A DNA stretch of 64,000 bases, from the NCBI RefSeq assembly GCF_026230105.1, contig NC_079477.1, positions 11,165,001 through 11,229,000 on the forward strand, read 5' to 3'. Below are positions 34,121-45,262 of this stretch, piece after piece. The translations under genes and the position numbers were made by a program. How positions within the stretch are numbered: the stretch's first letter is position 1; every line of letters starts with the position of its first letter. Source of the DNA: Diorhabda sublineata (lineage: Eukaryota > Arthropoda > Insecta > Coleoptera > Chrysomelidae). The notes beneath the pieces are model-generated. The model made no database searches, was not told the DNA's origin, and worked only from the letters and a program-made list of their open reading frames with translations.

Positions 34121-36294
34121 CTGCAAAAAAGCTGGCCTATGGAGTTACCGAATGAAGTATTTTTTAAATGATACTGCTCACTGTAACTATTGAAAAAATT
34201 ATTCAGTTCCAGAGCAAATATATTGCACAATATTGCTATATTTTTTCTACGGTACATTTTTTGGACATAAACTGTATCTATCGAGTAACCTCTTCAAACT
34301 GATTTTAAAATTTAGTTTCGAATAAGTAAAAAATAATTATGAACAAGTGCCTTGTTAAATATGGTACTAATCCCATTGTACGACACTTAGTGTCGCTTCT
34401 ATTCTAGTGACAAAGGCTTGGGACGATACTTTATTTTCATTCAAGCCCTATACTAGTAGTATTCATATAGCGAGGCTCATCAAGGACTATTTTGGAGTAA
34501 AGAGATAAAAACTTATGTACATTTTCCATATACTTAATGTCGCTTTCTTCGAGTCTTAAGGTAATATTAACTACCTGAGAAGTAACCTTAGTAACAACAA
34601 TGAGCAGCGCCCAGCCCTCCTGTTTAAGTGTCTCTCTCAGGTATGCTTTGAGCAGGTGAGCTTTGGGAACAACCGTTGAGAGGCACTTTTGAATGTACCT
34701 TCCTGTACTTTACTACGCTTCATCTATCATCTATGCTACCGAGAGAGAAATTTAACATTAGGTGTAAAGAATTATTAAGAAATCCACAAGTTCAACAAGT
34801 ATTCGCTAGTTTAAATTGATAATTTGAGAAGTATGGAAATATTGCAACAATATACTTGTAAACTTTATGGAATACGTTGTAATAATGTAAATGATGCGAG
34901 ATTATTAATGTTTCGAAATCGATTTACGTTAACGTCTAAAGCAGAATATTTTATGAAAAATGTAAAAAGATATGATCCAACTCAACTTCCACCATGTTGG
35001 AATTCATTGAAATAAAAAATTCTAACTTCAATGTGGCAAAATGCCATAGAAGCTAACTGCATCAATTTCTCACAAGAACAATGCGGATGGACAGTTAATG
35101 GTAATGAAACTGAGCCGCTTTGGTTCGAAGGTGATACTACACCTCTCTTAGTTGAAGACATTGTTATGGTAGAACTTGATGAAGTAGAGCTTGATGAACT
35201 TGATAATTATGACGATTATTTTTATGATAATGATGATTGCAACAAAAATAATGAGAGTGATAATAACGATGATAATCATTATGAAAATAAAGGTGACCAT
35301 GATAATAATCATGATAAAAGTGGCGATGATCATGACAGTAGTGACGATGATCACGACGATAGTGATGATAACATTTATTAATAGTTCCATATATATCTTT
35401 TAATGTATATTTTTAGATATTTAAGTTTTTTATTAATTTTATAGTGAAATATATGAGAAAAATTTTATTGTATTTTATGTTCATACATATATACTAGTAT
35501 TAGGGGTGGGCAAAATAATCGATTAATAGAAAAATAATTGATTAATCGGAAAATATCGCCAAGACCGCTTGAGACCGAGGCAAAAATATCTTGAGGTTGT
35601 TAAATAGTTTCGCGGCTATGGCATACACACTATTTTGCATACAATCGTTAAAATAATCAAATAATGTAATAATCAATTTAACGATAAAAAATTTATTTTC
35701 TGAATAATTATTCCAACACAATTCAATATCAGAATCGTATTTCCAAATATCTTCTGTAGGCTCATTATTTAGATTGGTTCTATTGGGAATCAAACCATAA
35801 TGTCTTCTGTATGTTCCTAGTGGTATAATCGCTCTTTATATTGTTTTTTGTAGGAATCAAACCACAATCGTTCATTTGAAGCTTCATTTCTGATTTTCGA
35901 ATAATCGTAAATTGATTAAGTATAGTGCCAGGTATTTCTCACTAGAAAAGAAGTGGCACTAATGTATTTTCTTAATAAGAAATATTTAACTTTAATTTGA
36001 TTATAATTTGAAGCGGTTACTCGATAGGTACGGTAACGCAACAAAAAAAAGCGTGCCATGGGATTAGCACCAGATTTAACAAGGCACTTGTTCATAATTA
36101 TTTTTACTCACTTGAAACTAAATTTTGAAATCAGTTTCAAGCGCTTAATCGATAGGTACAGTTTATGTCCAAAAATGTAGTAATGTTGTGCAACATATTT
36201 GCCCTGGCACTAAATGATTTTTTCATTAGTTACAGTGACTAGTATCATTCAAAAAATACTTCATCCGGTAACTCGATAGGCCAGTTTTTTGCAG
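34121..36294. mobile_element. Long-inverted-repeat DNA element 2
   Basis: About 300 bp at 34121-34420 are repeated inverted at about 35960-36294, at roughly 80-85% identity by eye. Shared words are CTGCAAAAAA, CTGGCCTAT, GAAGTATTTTTT, TTGGACATAAACTGTA and ATGAACAAGTGCCTTGTT. The termini are unrelated to those of the element at 24989-27233. The interior carries an LPPC-domain pseudogene with an acidic tail and, at about 35500, a short GGGGTGGGCAAAATAATCGA motif that resembles a hAT end and may be a nested insertion. No transposase is recognisable and no clear target duplication was found. Confidence 0.7.
34760..35381 (+). pseudogene. LPPC-domain gene remnant with Asp/Asn-rich tail inside long-TIR element 2
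   Basis: Reading from about 34760: CKELLRNPQVQQVFASLN, a frameshift or stops near 34817, then MEILQQYTCKLYGIRC, NNVNDARLLMFRNRF and TQLPPCWNSLK, a TAA at 35013, then MWQNAIEAN, EQCGWTVNGNE and LWFEGD. The order LYG, N-x-AR-x-x-x-F, LPPC, W-x-x-A, GW is that of a C-terminal domain seen in many uncharacterised animal proteins, and the same as in the 25.9-kb remnant. The last ~65 residues are Asp/Asn/His-rich (DDHDSSDDDHDD), ending at a stop at 35381. With one stop and one frame break it is less decayed than the other copy. Confidence 0.55.
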
Positions 36295-36299
36295 GACTC

Positions 36300-37955
36300 T
36301 TGGACTATAATTATTTCTAATAGAATAAAAAATATGGAAACATTTCCGATATGCTGCTAAATTTAATCGTTTAACTGATGGCTTATGCCATTTACTTAAT
36401 AAACGGAAATATTAGTTGGGATTCAAATAGTTAGGAGGTAGTTCTGGAATTTAATTAATAAAATGTTCAAGAATTGAGCACAATACTTTAATCTGATTAA
36501 AACGCTATCAAGTCAAATTAACGCTCTCTATTGACTGTTAATAATTTGATGGCATTCTTTTTCTGTGTTTACCATCCAATGAAGAAGAATTATAAATATG
36601 TTGCATAATTGAAATTTCGAAAAAACATTATATGCAGAATGGATAATATGAACGTATTTGCCAAAAAGATAAAAGAGAATCAATTTCCCAATTTCGGATA
36701 TATTCGTTGACAATTTTATCTTATATGTTCAAACTCCTGTTATCAAAATATTATAATGCATGGCGCATATCCGGAGGTTATTAATGACACAAAAAAACGT
36801 GGAAGCTCACATTTATCTTGACCTAAGTTTTTATATTTAAAGTTTCAACCAGGCTCGAAGAAAAATCGTTCAAACTCGGCAGTAACTTTTTTGTCTTCTA
36901 AACTCGATGATTTCGGGGCTTATCAGCTTATTTACACTTTCGTCTTTGTTAGGAAACAGTAGCGTCAATAAAAAAGGTATAAGAATACATTTTTATTTTT
37001 TTGTTGCATTATTCTACGTATCAATAATATATTATATTTCGTCTCGGCTTGTTGAAAAAATTTTTCGTTTATTTCAACTTTGCGATTTCCTCATTCCTTT
37101 GGTTTAGGATCATATAACCCTACATTATATTTCCTGAATTACATTCCATGAATTTCAATTCTGTCTTCCAAAGTTTAATAAATTAAACATGACATTAGCC
37201 AGCTATGGTATTAAAAAACAACTATACTGGGTTTATACAGAACTATATGATATAGATATTACTTGGGCTAGGATTTATAGGTATTCTGATATTTGTTTGT
37301 GTTTTTGTAGTGAATCAGTTTAAATTTTTTTCAAATATCAAAAGATTAGGACCATAAGCATGTTTTTATTTTTTAATTCAAAAGAGATAAACTTGTATTA
37401 AGGGCATGATATCAAGTGAATACAAATCTTTCGCAGGGTCTACTAATAAAGATGAAACCAGTCAGTACAAGTAGTAACACTAAAAATATATTGAAATTTG
37501 GACGTAAACAATGACAATGTTAATTCAAATAGATAAGGTGTCATCGTACTTATCTACTTATCGACTACTTCAAATTGTACGTCAAAATGAACATTGTGGT
37601 GAGATTCAAGTATCACAGAGACACATAAATTTTATCTTGATAAAAATTTACAGCCAACAAAGATACAAACATGAACCGTGAGATTTGATACAGGCATTTT
37701 TTCTCAATAACATTAAACAAATATTCATACAAAGAACTCGAAATTCAAACGAGCTATGGACAAAAGAAACATTTTATTTGTAGTATTCTGAAAATTTTAC
37801 TCGTGGTGAAAAAAATCTATCCTATTTTTATAAGAAACGAATCATTGATGTAAGAACATATTTTTGAAGAAGATAGAAGTAAAATTTAGAAATTATCGAT
37901 TAATTGACTCGGTTCTTGAACTATTTGCTTTTTCAGTTTGGGCTTTGAACATGAT
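36300..37955. other. Gene-poor region
   Basis: No supported gene. Short frames at 36528-36713 and 36907-37107 are hydrophobic and AT-driven. Confidence 0.4.
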
Positions 37956-37958
37956 AGA

Positions 37959-38002
37959 TATATAAGAAGATTATGTAGTGCAGTTAGTCAGTCTATAATA
38001 AA
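37959..38002 (+). promoter_or_regulatory. Core-promoter-like TATA plus initiator, possibly from an LTR
   Basis: TATATAAGA at 37959 is followed about 30 bp later by TCAGTC, the arthropod initiator consensus, and then by AATAAA at 37997-38002. A TATA box, TCAGT initiator and early poly(A) signal together are the layout of the U3-R junction of insect LTR retrotransposons, so a solo LTR is likelier than a gene promoter. The second LTR edge was not found. Confidence 0.3.
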
Positions 38003-38569
38003 TAGTCGTAGTGAACAGAGAATTAGCAAAGTAATCGAAGAATTTAAATAAATCATTTAAGTAATATTTAAGTGATAGTTATGAGTGATTTACTATAAAT
38101 TCATTGTAGTGGGTGGTGTGGAAATAAATTAACAATGAAAGAGACAGTGTTTATTAATTCAGCCCACGAATAGAAATCGTATAAATAAATGAGAAACACA
38201 TTACAATAATTTATCTGTACACAAACAACTATTTTTATTCTAATATGTCAAAGATGGAAAATGAGTTTGGAAAGAAATTTGTAATGATATTTGAAATGAT
38301 TTTTCTTTAGTTTTTCATAAGAGGACATATATCGTGGAGCACCTTTCACTGATTATTCGTCTATATATCTTGCTCTCGCAATATCTTCATCTTATTTTCT
38401 TCCTAGGTGAGATTAGGTTAGTATGAGTAAACCCGCTACATTGATTTTGGTTAAATCTTTATATTATCTTTTATTCCTTCAAAGAACTTTGTTAACTCGC
38501 TGACAATCGTCTCATCTCTTCCCTTTTATAACTTATTTCTAAGCATTTTCAACTTAGAGTGAAGTATTT

Positions 38570-38830
38570 TATCCATTCTTTACTATTCATAGTTATGCTT
38601 TTTTTTCGAGTAAATCTACTTTGTCATCTCCCAGCATTCGACGTTGTATTTTCGTCATGGAAAGGCACCGTCAAATCAAATGCTCGATGGTCTCTTCTTC
38701 TCCATTAAACTTTTTGTAATAATTATCCCCACCTCTATAGTATTTTATATACAGTGATCACTTAAATGGTTTTCTAGATTGGTGATGATTCATGAAATTT
38801 CCTATATATTCTTCTAATTTAAAAGTTCAT
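38570..38830 (-). pseudogene. LINE (jockey/R1-like) C-terminal fragment
   Basis: On the minus strand a broken frame reads NHLSDHC, then GEEETIEHLI, then RCLSM and RRMLGDDKVDLL. This matches the tail of jockey or R1-group LINE polyproteins, where a GHC block, a Cys-containing EEETxEHxxxxCP block and a following RRRxLG segment form the C-terminal zinc-finger-like region. Several stops are present. The rest of the reverse transcriptase is absent. Confidence 0.5.
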
Positions 38831-38839
38831 AGGTATTTC

Positions 38840-40530
38840 CTCTACGCTTATTCTGATAATACTCACAATGAATATTATTAATTATTTTCTCTTTGCTATA
38901 AACGTATTGGTCTGATAGCGATTGCACAACTCGAAATCATTCATAGTTCAATTAGTTTCAATAGTTTCGTACAAGTCTCTACTGAAGCTGCATAGATTTA
39001 TCGATATAGAAGTGCAACAATAAGCATTAGAAAACTGTAATTATATTAAATGTCTCCATTAAATATCAAAGTGTAGTTTAACTGAACCAGATAACAATTT
39101 TATATCAAAAGTTTTCCTCATGACTTTGGCATAAAATCACGCCACTGGCTGCAGTTAGATAAGTATTAAAGAAAAGTATATACACGAAACCGGATTGGTG
39201 CATTGTATAAGCTGATCATATTCAGGAATTTTCACAAAAATCGTAACGGAACAAAACCTTCAGAAGTAAGGAACTCTATGTATAAATTGTTTTAGATTCT
39301 TTTATGACGATAGGGGACACATTTTCTTCAATCTTTCAGTTTGTTTTCTCCTTTTTTTATCTTTAATCATTATCTGGAACATAATGTTATTTCTTACTTC
39401 AAGCACTAGTTCTTGAAATTTTGACTAACACATATTGTTTTGAGCTTCACCCAGTACGTTATCTTCTTGTGTGTTATATCAGTATTTCTAGCTATAGATA
39501 GCTTTTCTTTTTTATTTTACCACATTTCTCTATATCTATTTTCTTTTTAGTTTCTCAATTTTTAAATGATATCAATAATATTGTATATACAAATCTAATT
39601 AAAAGCTACCATCTGTTCTAATTTATTATTAATGTTATTGGGAGACTCAAACATTCAAATTGAATTTCATCTAACTTTAAACCTCTCGAGATATATACTA
39701 AGTTGATTCATTCAACCGACGCTGTTTCATCGTTAACAAATTCTCATAAATAACCTACACACCGACGACGAAAAACCGTTTTATTAAAATAAATTACATA
39801 AGAGGTGCGAGGAGCTCCCTAATTCTCTCGTTGTCGTTAACTCAAATTTGAATTTTAGTTGGGACCCGAACGGCAAATACAACACAACCATTCATCAAAA
39901 GGCCGCAGTGTCCGAAAGCAATTCAGATTGTTTAAAACTCGTGGGAGAATATTCAGCCACTGAGCTATAGCTCAACAGGACCGTTGATGAAGTTACTTCC
40001 AAGTAATAGGAGTGTAATGGAAACTTCAAGTTGATAATAGTTCATAAAGTGTTTTTTCCTCTCAAAAGTCAGTGAAACAGCATCTTTATATCGGCATTTT
40101 TTATCGGCATTTTTGGGCGTGGTAAAATTGTTAAACGATAATCAAAATAATGTATACCGTAACCCCATTTTTATTGAAATATTGGGAGCTGCATCCATCC
40201 ACAAGTAATAATTTTAAAAAATCTAGGGTGCGTTTTTAAATTGACTCCCTATTTATAAAGAACAATAGATTTACTTGTTTCATATACAACAAAAAATGAA
40301 ATTGATTAATGCAGCTTTTCCGTATATCATGTTTCTGGAAAAATGTGTTCAGATAAAATATGAGTATAATTTCTCCATTTTATACATTCTCAAACAATAT
40401 ACCTTTCTAGAACGTAAGAGTTAGAGCTTAATACTCGTCATTTCTTGTTTGTCAAATATATTGTTTGAAATTTAATTGAACTGTGGAGAAGCAAGTGCCA
40501 GCATAATTTTGATCGTTTTGGTTATATTTT
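38840..40530. other. Gene-poor region with a possible tRNA-derived SINE scrap
   Basis: No gene. On the minus strand, TATAGCTCAGTGGCTGAATA (about 39958-39977) resembles a pol III A box, and GTTCGGGTCCC (about 39860) resembles a B box roughly 100 bp downstream. The spacing is longer than in a tRNA gene, so this is not a tRNA; a tRNA-derived SINE is possible but weakly supported. Confidence 0.25.
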
Positions 40531-40535
40531 GGATA

Positions 40536-40536
<1 letters not shown>

Positions 40537-40596
<60 letters not shown>
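40537..40596. repeat. TA microsatellite
   Basis: About 30 uninterrupted TA dinucleotides. Confidence 0.9.
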
Positions 40597-40599
<3 letters not shown>

Positions 40600-41279
40600 G
40601 ACCTATTGTAAATCCTTTGAAACGAAAAAGATTAAAAAAGGGTACCACACGCTCTTGTCAAAATTCTTGAATTGTTACACTAGAATGTTCAGATGAAAAT
40701 AACGTGAACCATCAACTTGGTTCCCCAATATTTTGAAGGAAACCTAGCAATTATCATTTCAATTGTTACTTTTGTCTTGAAGTATTTGGAGAAAAATTAA
40801 GGACATCGAGGTCAGAAATTGAAATTAAGTACAAACTATTGGTGATAAAATGGAACAGGAATAAAAATAACAAACAAAGAAAATTACACAAAATAGAAAC
40901 GAAAAAAGACAAACAGATGTTATAAACTCAGAGACATTACAATTAAAACGATATACCTAGATATCATAAAATGAATATAATAAAAATCAAATACATTGAG
41001 AGAAAAACACAGTAAAAGAAATGTGGACAAAATTTTGGAATATAATAATAAATGTTGTGGAAAAAATATATATAACAGGAATAAACAGCATGTAACAATA
41101 TATGAGAACAAATAAAAGATGTAATGAAAGAGAAAAAATAAAAATAAAGGAAATACCTAGCAGCTAGAGCATATTCACACTATGAGAAAAACCACGAGTA
41201 ACGAATAGAAATAAAAATATTAGTTAAGAAGCAAAAACAGAAATCATGGCGAGAATTTGGGAACAGGATGAACAATGGA

Positions 41280-42442
41280 CATCTATCTACTGTCCTTTGG
41301 AGCTAACATAAATACAAAGCAATTGATCATAGAAGAGCGCACTAATAAACAGTAAAGACACAAAAGGAGATGTAATTACAAACGAAAATGATGTCATAGA
41401 AACATGGGGACAATATGCTAGAGATATTTTAGAAGGAGAGGAAAAAAGCAACGATAAAAACCAAAAGGACTTAAGAGTAGCATAAACCCAAACCATAAAA
41501 GACGAAATAAGTTCAAAAGAAATACAACAGGAAATTCAGGAACTAACACTAAAGAAGGCATCAGGAATAGAGTAAATGACGAAATCTATGCTGAAATCGG
41601 CAAAAATAGGAATTAATGAAACATTAAACATTACACTGAATAAAATAAATGACATAGGAAAAGAGCCAGAAATTTGGCAAGTGGGTTTGATCACAATATA
41701 CAATATAGGTGACATATGGAACTGTAACAATCATAGAGGAATCATATTTCTAAGTACAGACAGCGAGATATATACGAGAATAATAGAAAACAGACTAAGA
41801 AGTCTAGAAAAATCATAGAAGACTCACAACAAGGATTTGAAACAAAAAAGGAACAAAATATAAAAACTCCATAGACAAATAAGTCAAAAAGGTCTAGAAC
41901 AAGCATTCGAGAGAGTCAATATAAATGACATATGCAAAAACTTAGGATAGGATGTTAATTGAAATATAAGAGATAGTATACCACATAGATGACTAAGTAA
42001 TAATGGCAAAAAATGAGAAAACCTTAAACTCAAACATAAAAGTATATACTGACAGTCTACAGATAATATATATGAAAATAAGCGGACTCTAGTCTAATAC
42101 GATAAGAATGAGCCTAGAATGACTATAACAAGAGAAATAAAGAGCAATTAAGCAGATGAAATATATATTTAACGCAATTGAAACACAGTTTCTATCCACA
42201 AAAAAAAAATACCGAAACAAATAAAAATGGAAATATATAAAAAAATGAATCATAACCATCTAACATGGATCAGAGACATGAATCCTCAGAAAGAAACAAA
42301 AAAAGCGAGATATAAAATACCGAAATGAGATTTATAAGAAAGGAAGACAATAAATCAATATGCGACAAAAGAATAACATAATAAGAGAGAAAAAAGACAT
42401 ATGAGAGGAATTGGCCATTTCATGAGAATGAGCTATAGACTA
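41280..42442 (+). mobile_element. RTE-like LINE reverse-transcriptase remnant, left part (interrupted by copia)
   Basis: Plus-strand fragments with stops read SSKEIQQEIQELTLKKASG, then LNKINDIGKEPEIWQVG, then WNCNNHRGIIFLST and ENRL, followed by KGLEQAFERVN. These follow the order of RTE/BovB-group reverse transcriptases: KAxGxD-type start, IPxxWxxGxIxPIYKKGD, CxNYRGIxLLSx, RILxNRL, then DFxxAFDxV. The final stretch before the copia insertion reads GIGHFMRM, the LINE C-terminal GHxxRM motif, which continues after the insertion at 46984. The copy is full of stops. The first ~700 bp after the TA run (40600-41280) has no clear coding signal but may belong to it. Confidence 0.6.
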
Positions 42443-42790
42443 TGTTGTTAATTTACAGTGGGTTTTGGGTTTGTGGTTGCAAATAAATTGAGTCCAATCT
42501 TGATCAATGTTCGATTTATTGAACAGGATTTCAAAGTGCGTTCAAATAACAATAATAACGGAATAACAATTTCGGAGCACATTTTTCTTTCGCCTTTCTT
42601 TTCGCTTTTGTCACTATTACATGAAACTGTCAAAAGGTGCTTATCGCCTACTAATTTAATAAAATCAGAATACATTAGAATACATAATTACCAACTTTGA
42701 CTCCATATAAAACAAAAGTATAGTATGAAGTAGGATAGGGTCAAGGTTGGGTTGGGTTCGGGTCAGCTGTCAATTGATCAATTCTCAACA
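42443..42790 (-). repeat. 3' LTR of the copia element
   Basis: 348 bp, TGTTG...CAACA. It differs from its partner at about six bases plus one 6-bp indel, i.e. roughly 2% divergence, suggesting a fairly recent insertion. The RNase H stop codon (TGA) lies within the first bases of this LTR when read on the minus strand. Confidence 0.92.
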
Positions 42791-43144
42791 CTCCTCCTTG
42801 ATCAATTTACAGCGAAGTGTCTCAAAAACTTTTCTGTTGAGTGCTTTTGTGAAAATGTCTGCAATCTGTTTGCTGCTCTCGACGTGTTGCAGTGTCATAG
42901 TGTTGCCGACGTGTTGCTGAATGTGTTTTCGTGGTATCTCAATGTGTCTCTTGCCTCTGGTTGTCTTTCCTTCGTGTGCATTCTGTAACATGTGAATCGC
43001 TGACATGTTGTCGATTTTCAGAGTGATCGGCTGATCACTTTCCAGGATACCAAGTTCCAGTGCGAGTCTCTTGATCCAGCACACATCTCCAATCACAGAC
43101 ACTGCGGTTCGGTACTCGGCATCTGCTGTTGAAGTCGCTACCAA
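42785..43144 (-). pseudogene. Copia RNase H domain
   Basis: An open frame of 119 codons contains STADAEYRT, DNMSAIHMLQN, KRHIEIPRKHIQQHV and KQIADIFTKAL, the standard copia RNase H series (D/E/D-type catalytic region, HIDxxxHxxR-like block and the ADxFTKxL tail). It is intact to its natural stop but is cut off from the reverse transcriptase by frame breaks near 43178. It is named a pseudogene because the polyprotein is broken. Confidence 0.85.
42791..42799 (-). other. Polypurine tract of the copia element
   Basis: AAGGAGGAG on the minus strand ends exactly at the TGTTGAG start of the 3' LTR. This is the expected place for plus-strand DNA priming. Confidence 0.75.
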
Positions 43145-43177
43145 ACGCTGCTTCTGTGAGTACCAGACTACTGGTCC

Positions 43178-44110
43178 TCATCTCATCACCAATACTCCAC
43201 TTGTCGACTTTCCTGTCTCAGGGTCTCTTCCGAAGTCTGAATCGGTGTATGCTACGAGTTCTTTGCCTCCTCCGAAGTAGATTCTTGCTGTCACTGTCTC
43301 TCTCAAGTACTGGAATACACGTTTCACCATAGCCTGATGGCTTTTCATGGGATTGTTGCAGAATCGACTGAGGTAGTTCACGGCGAAACTGATGTCTGGT
43401 CGAGATATTGTAGCGAGGTACAACAAACTCCCTATCGCCTCGCGATAGTTGTTCTTCGCCGGTAGTGCCTCGTCGTTCTTGAAATCTGTTTTCTTGGTGA
43501 TCATTCCTTGCTCAATCGGTGTGGATGCTGGGTTGCACTGTTCGAGTTTCATCCTCCTCAAGATCTTCTCCGTGTACCGAGGCTGATTCCATCTTTGTCG
43601 ACCTTGATTTCCATGCCCAAGTACGTCAACTTGTCCTGAACTTTCTCATTGTAAGTGATTTGAAACTCCTTGCTTATTTCCTTCAAAAGTCTCTATATTC
43701 TATTTTCATCTATCCCAATTATCAGTCCATCATCCACGAAGAGTGAGAGCATAATGATCTTGTCCTTGGTGTAGTAAATACACGGGTCGTCATCTGCGTT
43801 GATCAGGCCAACTTTCTTTACAAAGTGTGTAGTGACTCTCTCGTTCCACATCTTTGGGGCTTGCTTGAGTCCGTAAAGACTCTTATCCAACCTGCAAACT
43901 TCACCTGATCCATCGTCGAATCCTTCAGGCTGATTCATGTAGATGACTTGTTCCAGATTTCCATACAAGAATGCCGTTTTCACATCGAACGATACCAACT
44001 TCATTTTCTCTGACGCTGCGTGACTTAGTAGTAGTCGAATCGATGCATGGCGGGCTACTGGGCTGAATGTTTCCTTGTAGTCTACTCCTTCCTTCTGTTC
44101 AAATCCTCTG
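43178..44110 (-). pseudogene. Copia reverse transcriptase
   Basis: Minus-strand frames 43178-43561 and 43693-44004 contain the copia RT blocks: SFDVKTAFLYGNL, MNQPEGF, LDKSLYGLKQAPKMW, the catalytic FVDD box, then TPIEQGM, IGSLLYLATISRPDIS and DSDFG. Frameshifts separate them near 43690 and 43560, and the link to integrase breaks near 44110. All main RT motifs are visible, so only small lesions inactivate it. Confidence 0.85.
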
Positions 44111-44111
44111 G

Positions 44112-45262
44112 CTACGAGTCTGGCCTTGTATCTTCCATCTGCTTTCTCTCGAAGTACCCACCGACGATAGGTTTCACTCCTTCAGGGCAGTCCACCAGTT
44201 CCCAAGTTTTCATTTCCATTAGCGAGTCGTACTCCTCCTGCATTGCTTTTCTCCACTTTTCATCTTTAAGTGCCTGACTCACCGGAATGTCTTCAGCTTC
44301 ACCAATCATGGCTACTTTTGCGCTCATTCCTCCATGTCTGTTATTAAGTACATAGTCTTTAAGTCTCGATGGTGGTTGCAAAGTTCGAGGATCTCGCAAA
44401 CTTCTCCTTCCTGGCTCTTCTTCTGGCGGTTGTGTCCCACTTTCGTTCTCAATTTCCTCTTCAGCACTGTCTCCAGTCGTCCAGTTGTCTTCTTCTTCGT
44501 CTGACTCACTGCTGCTTTCTTCTTTCTTCTCAAATGTACCCTCTGTTGCCGATGTCTCAACTTCAGTGCCTTGCCCTATCATCTCCTCGTCGAAGATTAC
44601 ATTGTCTGAAGTAATGACCTCTCTTTTCTCTTTCATGTAAATCCTGTAACAGGGCGAATCAATGTCATAGCCAACCAGAATTCCCTTTTCTGATTTTCTA
44701 TTTATTTTGCCTCTCTTTTGTGCTTGGGTCAGCACATAACATTCACAGCCAAAAGGTCGCAGTTTCTCAATCTTCATTTTCCTTCCAAACCACAATTCTG
44801 CTGGACTCTTTCCTGGTACGTTGCTGGTTCCTGTCTGGTTGATCGTGAAGATCACGTGGTTCATTGCCTCTGCCCATAGTTTCTCGTTCAATCCATCTTC
44901 ATGTATCGCTGCCCTGGCTGCTTCCACAATAGTTCTCATTTCTCTTTCAACCCTTCCATTTTGCTCTGGCGTGTGTACATTCGTAAAGGTGTGAAATATT
45001 CCCAACTTGTCCATGAGTTCTTTCGTTTGTGCATTCTTCAGTTCCGTGCCGTTGTCCGATCTCAGGCTCTTCACTCTCCTTCCTAGTTGATTTTCTACAA
45101 GTCTCAGGTAGCTTGCAATCTTCTCAGGGGCCTCACTTTTCGTCTTCATGAAATAACAGCTTCGGTAGTGAGTGAAGTCGTCCTTCAACATGAGCCAATA
45201 CTTTGCTCCTCCCAGGGATGGGATGTTCATCTCTCCAGTGTCGACATGAACAAGATCTAACG
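44112..45262 (-). pseudogene. Copia integrase core and linker
   Basis: The long frame includes MNIPSLGGAKYW, the three catalytic acidic positions of integrase (DDFTHYR, RSDNGTE, NGRVERE with the glutamate), then AELWFGRKM and RPFGCECYVL, an acidic Ser/Glu-rich linker (ESSSESDEEED), and the start of the RT region (MKTWELVD). The frame stays open upstream of the first Met (PLDLVHVDTGE) to the deletion junction at about 45262. The N-terminal HHCC zinc domain and protease are missing. The C-terminal end breaks into another frame before RT. Confidence 0.85.

Noticed and set aside
35191..35403. Met/Ile/Thr-rich frames on both strands at the acidic tail
   Set aside because: Products of the GAT/AAT repetitive sequence read in other frames; the Asp/Asn frame continuous with the LPPC domain is the meaningful one.
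39855..39980. tRNA gene on the minus strand
   Set aside because: A-box-like and B-box-like words exist but lie about 100 bp apart and the acceptor and anticodon stems cannot be folded. At most it is a decayed SINE.
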